64,000 nucleotides of DNA from Amyloporia xantha. Its lineage: Eukaryota > Basidiomycota > Agaricomycetes > Polyporales > Adustoporiaceae. The notes under the pieces are model-generated. The model saw only the letters and a program-made list of their open reading frames with translations, was not told the DNA's origin and did no database searches. Below, piece after piece: positions 12,853-22,849 of the stretch. Position 1 is the stretch's first letter, and every line of letters begins with the position of its first letter. The position numbers and the translations under genes were made by a program. The DNA is taken from the NCBI GenBank assembly GCA_036971615.1, contig JAYKKR010000006.1, positions 1,860,001 through 1,924,000 of the forward strand, in the 5' to 3' direction.

Positions 12853-13454
12853 ATGACCTCGCTGCACACATTCAATCTCGTTCTTATAAAACTAATCATT
12901 CGTAGTCAATATTTTGCCCGCGCGTCTGGCGGTTCGTATCAGAGGAAGGCCCGTCCTGCGTTCGTGACTAGACTTGGCCGGCAGGGGTTTTGGGCGGCCC
13001 CTCTCTGCGGTGCAAGACAGATGCCAGATGGCACATATGGGCCTAGGGAACGGGTAAGCATATAGTTCAGTTTTATTGCAGTGTATTGACCGCCCAAAAG
13101 ATGGAAATGGAGTGCTGGGCACCGGTCGATTTCTGTGACTCAAGGATCTCAGTCCCGGCACATCCGTTTGCTGCGACTGTGCCGTTCGCATTCCCATTGC
13201 GCCGCATGCCTGAGTTTGACACAATGAGGATCAAGCCTTGCTTCATATGGATGAAAACTCAGGGCGAGTTTGTATCTTACAAAGATTTCCACAGGTGGGA
13301 GATTGAGATGGAACAACAGGAGAAGCAGGTTTGTTTAGACGAGTACTTCGAGTTGAGCATGCGTAGAATTTGGGAGCTACGTCTGCAGCATGCAAATCAT
13401 TGTATGTTATTGCAGTCATCGCGCATTCCTTGGATCTTTACTGACGAGTCTTGA
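12853..13454 (+). CDS. Small unknown protein (184 residues, two exons)
   Basis: The ATG at 12853 opens an exon that ends at 13053 before GTAAGC. Joining to an acceptor at 13100 (47 nt intron) keeps the frame and gives a 184-residue protein ending at 13454. Visible features are MTSLHTFNLVLIKLI at the start, an aromatic central part (GRQGFWAAPLC) and a charged helix-like segment (HRWEIEMEQQEKQ) near the end. I recognise no domain. It lies just outside the left end of KDZ element A and directly after family A copy 1. The model rests on frame continuity alone, so it could be chance. Confidence 0.35.
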
Positions 13455-13599
13455 CGTATGCAGGAAATCGATGATTGTAGCTTTTGATAGGCTGTCAGTT
13501 CTAAACATGTTCTGCTGTAGATAACCTTGTACATGGAAAGCAGGAGCTATTCATACTATCAGGACAACTATAACAAACAAGCGAGGTACCGAGAGGCCA

Positions 13600-13870
13600 G
13601 TGTGCATCGACACTGTCAGACACAGTTAGGATTAATCCTACCCTTACTTAGTAGGCCCATTAGGATTATCCTTGCCTTGAGATTTCTATCCGATACCATT
13701 CATCTGATAGTCCAGTGGTCAGTCAGACACTGAGATCTGTATTTTATCCGATACTATCCTATGTCAACAAGTGTATTAGCAATCTTGTAAATCAACTTCA
13801 GGTAATATTATCGGATTTTATCGGATAGAATCCATGTAATGATACATTGAATTAATGAACAAGTAAAATA
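13600..13870 (+). repeat. Left terminal repeat region of KDZ element A
   Basis: The region contains TTAGGATTAATCCTA, CTATCCGATACC, TTATCCGATAC and TTATCGGATTTTATCGGAT. Such clustered palindromic words are typical of subterminal transposase-binding regions. The stop codon of the transposase lies six bases inside. Confidence 0.6.
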
Positions 13871-13875
13871 CATCA

Positions 13876-16800
13876 TTAATTATTAGCCTTCTCTGTCAGA
13901 CCATTTCCCCCTTCTGTTACCATACCTAATGGAGTCCCATCAGTACATGCACGGTCAAAATAGGTCTGACAATCCTCCCGCAGACGCTGATATACAGCAG
14001 CCGTCTTGTAAGCATATGCACGCTGCCCATATCCTCTCAATGAGTCCTCACAACGTTCAGCCATGTTGGTCCATGTGAGTTCGTACTCCCCGTACGACTT
14101 GATTGTGTTTAGAAACTCCTGATGGAGTTTCTCAAACTCCTCCCGCCACCTATCATAATCGGCACGCGCACGATGCCACCGCACTCGATCAACTGCAAAC
14201 AACATCAACATTGAAATATAGCTCCACCGAAGTACACTCACCTTCAATGCTCCAACTCTCCTGATCATCGTCGTTGGACGGCCCATGCATCCACAACCAA
14301 GAATCCGATTTAGTCCCGTCACCAAGTTCATGAGGTGCCAGCAAATTCTTGATCCCTAAGTGTGTATCTTTAAGTTCCTGCAAATTCGGATCATCTACTC
14401 GATGTCCAAGGACCAGAAGTGCCCCGACGAGCGTTTCGGTACTTCTCCACTGCCTTGTCTTTCTCTGCAGCAATGCTCTTGAGGACATCGTTCGACCGTG
14501 TGGAGTCCTTCTGACCACGCAGATTTTTTCTCTTGTAGCTGACTCCAACGCCCTTTCTTGATGGCTTCTCGCACCGAACACAGTGCGTCGTGAGCTTCCC
14601 CTTCTCGCAAACTAAGCTCGGCCTCCTGCAGGAGGTCTACACCATATTTCTGCCGTAAATCCAGCGTGTCGAAGTCCGACGGCAGGAACAGATCTTGTAG
14701 CTCCGACTCCTTAAGGCCAGTCTTGATGATCAGGGAGTGTAAGGCTGGAAATCGGTCGTACTGTTGCTTCCGCCACGACGTCAATTCGCGGTCCAGTTTC
14801 CTTCGCATCTCTCCGATTTTGCTCAATTCAGCTGGGGTAGCATGTGCGCCAGCCAACTTCACCTTGTAGATAATCTTGCGCCTATACGCCCAGTCAGGTA
14901 TACGGCAAACAGAACCAAGTAGAGACTCACTGTTGGGCTTGAATCCATAACCCTTTGTTTACAAACAGGGCCACTCCTCGCAGTGCGCGATCGCTATACT
15001 CGTCTTGGCATTCATCGTCACAAAGAGCCTTGAACGCTTTGCCCTGTGTAGGTCCTTGTATCAACGTTAGTATAATGCTCTCGCGCTGACGACAACTCAA
15101 GACGTACCCTTCACAGATGACAACCGGTACACACTGCGCCACACCCCATCTTTGAATACTGTTCCCCTATCTTCTCCTTTCCACAGCTCAACATGTTCGG
15201 GACGCATTGTAGCCGTATAGCCGTCAAAGAATTCGAGGGTCCGTTTGCACTCGGCACGCGCGTTGGTGTAGTGCCTATACAACGAGGCACCTGGCAAGCG
15301 CAATCAATACCAGCCACCCTTACCATTTAGATGTACTTACCTTGATGCTGCGTTTTCCGCCAATTCCAATCGCCGTGATATGCATCAAGGGTCTCATGCC
15401 GATGGCCACTATTCATCTCTCTCGTTGTTGCCCCTGCCTTCTTCGCCGGGGCCCACAGGGTCTCGATAATTTTGCCTGTTGTACGGCCACAGTTCTCATG
15501 ATAGTTCAGCGAGAACCGATACTGACAATCTTCTTCATGACCAAGAGCGAGATGCATCTTGGGGACCATCATACGTACTTTCGCAACTAAGTCCTTGAGG
15601 TGCGGAAAATGCAGTTCAAATCGCTTCAGGATATTGATGCCGTATTGGCATGCAATATCATAAAGGACGTCAACCCAGAGCAGTTCTTCTTTCCCTTCTA
15701 ATGCATGTGCCAGTGCGTAATCGACATTCGCATAACTGTGGCCACCGTAAGCAACTGAGACTAACACCGACGACTGGGATGCTCACCGTTCACCCAATTG
15801 AAGGTCAACCATGCCGCATGGCAGAAAGTACCCATGCCGCGCGCAGACAGCCGCTACCACCCCTGTCACAACCGCATTCTTAAACTTCTTCCGATTCTGC
15901 ATGTTTATTGCCTTGAATCGATGGCAGCCGCTTTTCTGTCAATGAGGGTCAGCCGCTAGCTCGAACGTGTGCAAAACCATCTTACCTCTTCTGTTTGAGG
16001 CACGATTTTCAAATGGTCCAGAAAGGGCTGCTCATCAACAAAATAAGCTCGCCCTTCATTCAGCGATACATCATCGGGGTCGTCAACCTTCAATTTTCAT
16101 TGTAGCGAGTGATTACCATCTAGGCTAATCTGCATACTATGAATATGTCTGTACACGGCAAAGGGTAAGTACACCATCGTCCACACAACCATACGTAGCG
16201 ACGTACTTCATGGATTCTGCTGTGTCCTTCCAATTGTCGGGCAAGTTGAAGTGATCGGCCGGGCACGTGGGACAGGCCACAGCAAAGCTCCGGCGTGGCC
16301 GCACAGATGCTGGTATAAAGTCGTTGATCCCTAAATCCTGGCCAGAGTGTTTTCTCATGGTAAGATGAGTCCATAGGCGGGTTGCACGTAGGAACTCGCG
16401 ATAACGATCCTGACGGTAGAAGGTTCAGATGTGAATCAGGGTCACGGCAAGGAGAGAACTCACTGATACTCGCATAGGCAACACATTGTTGGTGTAGCGC
16501 TTCAAGGTTTCGAAATATTCGTATGCGGGAATCTTGCTCTGCACCTTCAAGAGATCGAACGCTTTGAGCATTTCGAACGTGCAGGCGCTGGCGGGGTACT
16601 TGACAGTGGCGGGAAAGAGGCCCGCTCGCATTAGCTGGTTGACATGGGTGGCGTGGCCTGCACAATGACAATAAACAAGCCGCACGTGGTGAAGCCCATT
16701 CACGTGCGTTACAACGAACTGGTGAGGCTGTTTGGACGGGTCATGTTCTGGGCAGATGGCACCATGGTGGCCTAGGGCAAGGATCAAGCCTATGTCGCCG

Positions 16801-17358
16801 AGCGCCTTCCTCTCCCAGAATTTCCCGTTCCAACACGCCACTCGGTGGTACGGCAAGTGCTTGTGATCAGTCAAAAGACAGGTCGAACATGACGTTCGCG
16901 CTTGGTGGCATTCATGACATCGCCAAGTAGCAGCCTCGCTGCACGGGCACTTGATGTTGGGGAGAGGAGGCCCGTCTCGTTCAATCAATATATCAATAAA
17001 ATCGGCGAAATAGCCGCTGAATGTTTCCATCATCACTGAAGCACCCTGTGCACGCCATCAGTGGCATCAACTGAACGATATACATGTAACTTACTTGGTA
17101 GCGCGGTCGTGGTGGTGGCATCGGGGTGTCTCCAAAGTTGACGCCCGGGAGGGGTGGAGGATCACCATTCTCCTCGCCCTCTGTTCTCTGCCGCTTGGTT
17201 GGTTTCTTCGGAGATAGCGGCACTTGATCAACTTTGTGTCGCTCGCCGAACCCGTAATTGGTATGCTGCACAGTCCGGTTAGTGGTGCGCATGTGAAATG
17301 CACCATGTACTCTCTGGCCGTTCACCTTGCCTTTACCTTGTCCTTTGCGAGTCGCCAT
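13876..17358 (-). CDS. KDZ transposase A (CxC2 cluster, RNase H-fold core, C-terminal tail)
   Basis: Transposase of the KDZ superfamily. The ATG at 17358 starts a basic N-terminus (MATRKGQGKGKVNG). The CxC2 cysteine cluster follows at about 16960-16830 (IKCPCSEAATWRCHECH then CSTCLL and HLPYHRVACW). The core has VSLNEGRAYFVDEQPF, VCARHGYFLPCGMVDL, YDIACQYGINILKRF (Asp), KMHLALGHEEDCQYRF and KIIETLWAPAKKAG (Glu), then EMNSGHRHETLDAYHGDWNW. Introns of about 50 nt separate the blocks (one at about 15730-15785). The C-terminal tail runs to 13876. Two places in the tail need a one-base shift to keep homology: after AIKKG (near 14550, in a GGG run) and after YRNAR (near 14440, in a GGGG run). These may be real decay or assembly errors in G runs; otherwise the gene looks complete. 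Confidence 0.85.
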
Positions 17359-17622
17359 AAGTACTGTAAATGTGGTAAGTAGTCCAGCCTCCAGGTCAAG
17401 CCTAGAGTGGCTTGGGTTGAGGCCCACGCGCCATTCCACGGCCACATCCTCTTACTCTGTTTCGCCGAAGCTAACAGCTCCCCATGGTGCTGATTGGACC
17501 AACAGCATGCGCAATTTTTATAACATATACCAGACAGCAATTACAAAGCACGAGATCAGCGAGTAGACAGGACGTTAAACATACAAAGCGGGACCTTCAT
17601 CAGTTCATGAAGTAGCATCAGT

Positions 17623-19725
17623 TCAGGAAGTAGGAAAGCGGTGGGGAATAGTGGCTGGACGACCCGCGTGTTGAAAGAACGTTGTACAGTAGAAATCCGC
17701 AACAGCGGCCTCGATCTTGAGGACCATATTTTCCGCTTGTTGGGAGTACAGAGTCGGGGCCATCTTGATCGCGTCGGGGCACTTGGGCCAGCGCTTCATG
17801 ACCTTGATGAGAGCGTCCAGAGCGTCAGCACGCTTCAAGACAACATCGTCCGCCAAGCCAGTGTTACGCCCTGGTAATCGCCGTATGTGCACGAACAGGT
17901 CCTCCGGAAAGACCGGAGCGAGCAACCAGTCCCGATTCGTTTCCTCGACATCAGCGACGACTGGGTCGCTGGCCTGGTTCGGGCAGACGATTCTATCTAA
18001 CTCCTGGAGCTCATAACGGAACCCCAGCTCACAAATTTCCCACAGGATCTGGCGCACAGCGAGGGGCGGGATTGTGGCGTCAGGGGCAAACGCGTATGTG
18101 AACCACTGCACTACACCAGCAGGATCAGTCCGCGGGGTGCCCATGTGGTGGACATTCCCGAATATCTCTTCAAGTTGTTGTCGACATTTTGCAGAAGCGG
18201 TTGCGGCGTCGGCCTTGGCGTTGGTCCGAAAGAAACTATAAAAAAAGTCCCGCCATTGTTGTGTGGTAAGTTGCCTTGGCACGCGACAATAATGATTGTT
18301 GAGGGCCCCCAGCCAAGCAGGACGAGTGCGCAACCACGTCTGCAAATAACTCTGCCTGCGCGCTTCATCTTTGACATTGATGAACAAACTAGCGGGGGGC
18401 ATGAAGTACTGCCATTGTCCGCAGACAGGGCCATTGTAATCGACGCGCAACAATGCGGATCACCAACCCGGCAGTGGGTCGGGCATAGCGGCTGATTTCG
18501 GTGCCTTGAGTATGTGCTCGATGCGTCCACGGTGTGAATGCTGATCACTGCTCGGATCTGGACGTATAACGTCAGTTGTGGTACGGAAGCACTGGATGTG
18601 GGTACCTACATGGTCGATACCGTGTGTCGGGCTTCTCCTTGGGAGACACTACACTTTGTACTCCAGGTTTCCCCTGTGGGCCGAAGGCACGAGAACCCGT
18701 GGCGACGGGAATGATAGCTTTACTCAGGTCCGGGAACGGGGTCCTCTCAATATCAGTGTATGTATGTCCTGCACGAAACATGGAGCCGAGGTGCTGCTGG
18801 CCAACAGCACCATGGTAGACAGACTCGCCAACAAGGTCACCGGTGAGAACCACGCCTCGCGGCATGACAGGTGCAGCAACGGCGCGGATGATGACATCGG
18901 TTGTCACCCAACTGCGCTGGCGGAGATACCAAACAGGGATGCCAGCCAGGAAAAGTTTTGGGCAAGCGCTGCATCCGTGGTCAGAGCGCCCAGGTATTGG
19001 TTCCTGACAGGCCGCGGCTCGGTGGGAGCTGAAATTATGTAGGGTTGAATAAAATCCATGAAATCCATGTATGCATAGGCTTCCAAGCAGTAACGCTGGA
19101 CGCCTGTAACTTGTATCGTCACATCGCGAAACGTGGCTGGGGTAGTCTTGAGGCGAGCGAGACCCAGCCGCATAGCGGACTCTGCGAACTGCAGACGGGA
19201 GGGAGGAGTGCCACGGACAAGACAAAATATATCGACACGTTCCTTGCATTCATCTACCTTCTGTCGAAGAGACTCCCACCTCTCCTCATGAATATATCCC
19301 AGCTCCAACATCACTGCTCCTTCGATGCGAACGAAATCCGATTCTGTGGGCGTCCACCACAGGGTGTGCTTCGGATCCTCAGCGTCGTGGGGACCCATGG
19401 GAGGAGTTTTGAATGTTATGAAATGAGCAAATCGATCGCAGAACACTTGAGGCCACTGAACCGGATCCTCCAGACCGAACCGACCATCAGCGCGCACACG
19501 GATGTCCACAATCCCAATGACCGGCTGCGGGAACCAGTGAGTATTGGGGGAGGATATCATCCATTTGTTATCGGGAGTTGTGCATGCCACTAGGGCGTCC
19601 TTGTAGGTGAGCACAGCTGGCGATAACAAGCCAATGTCAGCAATGCATGTACGAGGAGCTACACTGAGCGACAGACCGTCGGGCGCACCGCGAGGGCGCA
19701 GGTCGAAATCGTGGAAATCTGCCAT
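17623..19725 (-). pseudogene. Family A unknown protein, copy 2 (frameshift and TGA)
   Basis: Relative of the gene at 8172-12487, carried inside KDZ element A upstream of and co-directional with the transposase. The ATG at 19725 gives MADFHDFDLRPRGAP; conserved blocks are DNKWMISSPNTHW, RADGRFGLEDPVQWPQ, GIPVWYLRQRSW, LQTWLRTRPAWLGAL, LWEICELGFRYELQEL and NTGLADDVVLKRADAL. The stop is at 17623. The frame must shift by one base near 18960 (an AAAACTTTT stretch) to pass from AQNF to LAGIPVW. An in-frame TGA lies at 18462-18460 between PLPGW and SALLRVD, where copy 1 reads straight through. No known domain is recognised. Presence of two diverged copies, one inside a KDZ element, suggests a passenger family. 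Confidence 0.65.
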
Positions 19726-19905
19726 AGCCGCGAGGCGAGGCCCTGTCTGCACAGAGCAATGGCGCGATGGTGCGCGATGGTTAGCCAAGAGAGAACAAAA
19801 GTGGAGGGACTGACCTATTAGGTGAAGGAGAGCGATTTGCGGCATTGGGTCAGAGGTGGGTCGATGCAAGGGGCCCGATGCCGGGATGCGCCCATTCGGC
19901 CAGAA

Positions 19906-20375
19906 GATGCAAAGTCATTCTGGTCGTTTGGCAGAGCGGGGAGACGCAAAGTCATCCGCGCTCGCTTTCCCCAGCAGGTAACTCTGAGTTTGCCTGCTGA
20001 GGGCACCCCTTGGGAAGGCACTCACCGAAACCTTGTTGACAGGAGGCTTGAGGGGTCGAGAGAGATGCACAGCCCAGTGACAGCGCAGGGAGACACGAAT
20101 AGCCAAGGGAAGCAAGAATCCAAAGGGTAGGATCAGCGATAACGGAATATGGACTGCGTGCAAATGAACTTGGAGAAATGTCGCTTGAGTGATCTTGGGT
20201 TAGGAGTACATACGCACGGGCCAAGAGGCACGTGTTCGTCGATTGCGCAAATTTGGCTGTTAAGCCTAATGGCAGTCTCCTCGCTCATCCACCGACGGCC
20301 CAGTCAATGACTTTGCGTCTTGGCTGCTAATCCAATGACTTAGCGTCTTGGATTTGGGCGGATTGACTTTGCGTC
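19906..20375. promoter_or_regulatory. Divergent control region with five copies of a GACGCAAAGTCA motif
   Basis: The 1.4 kb between the minus-strand family A gene (start 19725) and the plus-strand gene at 21152 carries the motif GACGCAAAGTCAT five times: at 19906-19920 and 19943-19957 in one orientation and at 20306-20319, 20334-20347 and 20361-20375 in the other. The two groups face each other like a bidirectional operator array. The bound factor is unknown. The rest of 19726-21100 shows no supported gene. Confidence 0.5.
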
Positions 20376-21100
20376 GCCCGTTATTCTCTCTGATGCCTCA
20401 AGAACCAAGCCGTCTCCTCTCGCTTGTGCCTTTGTGCTCTCGCAACCCCACTATTTCGTCCGCGCTGCTGGTCTATCCTACCAGTATGTACGGATGCAGC
20501 GTGGTAAGTTCATTTCATCATGGTTGCTCTGGCCCTTATACTCTTGCTTCCTGGTGCACTCTGACTACGAGAGACAATCCCCCCCTCACGCTGGATCTCA
20601 ATCTTAGCCCTCGCCTCTCTCCCGATATCAACGACGCATGTAAGTGTCGACCGCCTGTATTCTATGGTCATCGCGATCGCACACTTTGTATTTCGCTCCC
20701 TGATTGCTCCCGATTTTAGGCTCTCGTGGGTACACCTCTCCCCCTGAATTGCAGCAAGCACGGCGCGTACGCCCCTAGTCCGCGTGCAAGAAGTTGGATT
20801 GGGTGGAGAAGTCGACTCAACGAGGGTTTCTGGCCTGGCGTTGTATCCGTCCCATGAGAGGGTAGTCTACCGAGTCGACCGTCTATTCAGTTTCGAGGTA
20901 TTGTTACTGGGCTGCTTTTCATCATTTTACTTTTTCCGGTCGCGAACCGACCAGCAATACTCCTCCGGGGATGGCCCTGTGTTATTGGCCACTTCACCCT
21001 CACCGCCGCATGGGCCCACGCTTGGTCCCTTCAGGCACGCCACGCTGTGTGTCATTGTACCTGTATCTGAAGGCCTGTGCACTGGCCGCCCATGGCTGTC

Positions 21101-21108
21101 ATATAAAA
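21101..21108 (+). promoter_or_regulatory. TATA box of the 416-residue passenger gene
   Basis: ATATAAAA lies about 50 nt before the ATG at 21152, after a GC-richer stretch. Confidence 0.5.
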
Positions 21109-21151
21109 CCTGTCCCGTCTGCCCTTCTTTGCAGCACTATTCCCTATCACA

Positions 21152-22511
21152 ATGCCCAACCACTTGAACTCCCTGCCCCTGGCCACCTTACTGCGCGACT
21201 ATCTCACCGATCATCTACGCGCCTTAGCTCCTGAGGTCCATTCTGTAGAGCCGTCTATCAAGGACAAGGTTTCTGTTGTGGCTTTTGTGGCCGGATGTCC
21301 TTCCCTGCACAAGTTCATGATCAATTCGGGTGTGAGTGGGCGAGGTAGAATAGGAAAAGTGACTTGGATTGTACGTCCTGCTGTGACCATATCTAATGTA
21401 TCTTTATCGCTAATCGAAATCGTGTATAGTGTCTTCAGAGCTTATGCCAAATGTCATTTCGGCCTCAGGAATACACGCATCAGCTCGCGCCTGCGACCAG
21501 GCAGCAATTACTCGGCGCGATCATTGCTCTGCAAATAGCTGATGAGCACGCTACCCATGCTCAAGGCGCGCATAGTGCGCTGCTCCCGCCAGACTCAGGA
21601 CTCGCGAATCGTGCAGATGCAAGATCACTTGCAGCGCTGAGTGTGGCCCGAAGTTGCAGCGTGACAGTATTCGTCTGGGAGACAGTGAGTACTCTACTAT
21701 CTGGTGATCGTATCGTTTACCCAGTGATACTTAGGCTAGAGACCCGCCACGGAGACTATCTGCGAGTGGTGAAATGCGCAAGGGGCAGTGGCTGCTCAAG
21801 GTCGCGGCGGTCCCTGCTTTACCGACTTATGAGGGGGATTGGCTCAACCTGGATATTGCCAGTGGAGACTGGCTAGCCCGCCCCTCAATCAAATCCTTGC
21901 GCTCCGTTTATCCAGGCTGTGTCCTTCTGTACCTCGCTCCCGGAGTATCTCCTCAAGCTGATTTAATTGGTGTGCGGGAGGCCTTGCGCGAAGCCAACAT
22001 TGCTCTGCGCTACCGGTGCGCCGCAAACTACATTGCGATGGGTTACTCAGTAACGGAGGGCGTGTCAGCTGCAGCCTCCTCATTCCCCAGCCCAGATGGA
22101 CCTCATTCGTCTCTTCAGCGCCGACCGAGTGAATCGTCTCTTCCTCCGTCGTCACCCCCTCCCTCAAGTACACCGCAGAGCCGTGCCTCAAGCCCTATGT
22201 CGGGAAATGTCTCGTCTGAGCAGGATCTAGACTGGCTTTTTGCGAGCAACGAGGCTTCAGACGCGGAATTCCCACCACACGCTGTTGACGTCGCCGGGGA
22301 GTCAGCTCATCGATCCAGAGATGCTCCTCCCCATGGTGCTTTTCCCATTCGCCTCCGGCCGCCTAGGTACCACCCCTTCCCATCTCGGCGCCGTCGCCAA
22401 GGTCTCAAGAAACATGTCATTAGCAAAGTCGACATCGATCTCACCTTAGATGACAACGGTGCCGGTCCGTCTACGTCGAACTATGCTGGAGATATTATCG
22501 TTTTGGATTAG
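21152..22511 (+). CDS. Unknown KDZ passenger protein (416 residues, SIM-like tail)
   Basis: Three exons with clean frames: 21152-21370, 21430-21684 and 21735-22511, separated by introns of 59 and 50 nt with GT-AG ends. The protein begins MPNHLNSLPLATLLRDYL and has a compact N-terminal half (KDKVSVVAFVAGCPSLHKFM, then WLLKVAAVPALPTYEGDWLNLD). A Ser/Pro-rich low-complexity stretch follows (about residues 275-310). The C-terminus is acidic and hydrophobic: KVDIDLTLDD and, at the very end, GDIIVLD. Both resemble SUMO-interacting motifs, and a basic RRRRQGLKKH just before could be a nuclear signal. I do not recognise the fold. It is the only passenger of KDZ element A without a visible lesion, and the start is supported by the TATA box 50 nt upstream. 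Confidence 0.7.
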
Positions 22512-22783
22512 TCTAGTCTTGTGATGTCTGGCCCCTTGTAGTCTCGCGATTCTCGCCGGTAAAATCAATGAATTAATCATGTTCTCTATCCTGGTTGGCT
22601 CGTGCCCCTGTTGGATGTACCTTTGAACGCTGGGGCCTGTGCTACGGAGGCCCACGCTGATAAGCTCAGCCACATTAGCAAGAACAAAGGGATTGTGCCA
22701 CGCTGCAACAATAGCGCACATTCAGCAGGGGCCAGCGGCCACTGTGGGCCACGATCGGTGGCGTCGCGGCCACATTCGAAATC

Positions 22784-22792
22784 ATATATAAG
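22784..22792 (+). promoter_or_regulatory. TATA box of family B copy 1
   Basis: TATATAAGG lies about 65 nt upstream of the ATG at 22850. Confidence 0.45.
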
Positions 22793-22849
22793 GCTCAAAA
22801 AGATCAACCACTCACTCCCCCTTACGTGTTCCACATTCTCACCAACGTG

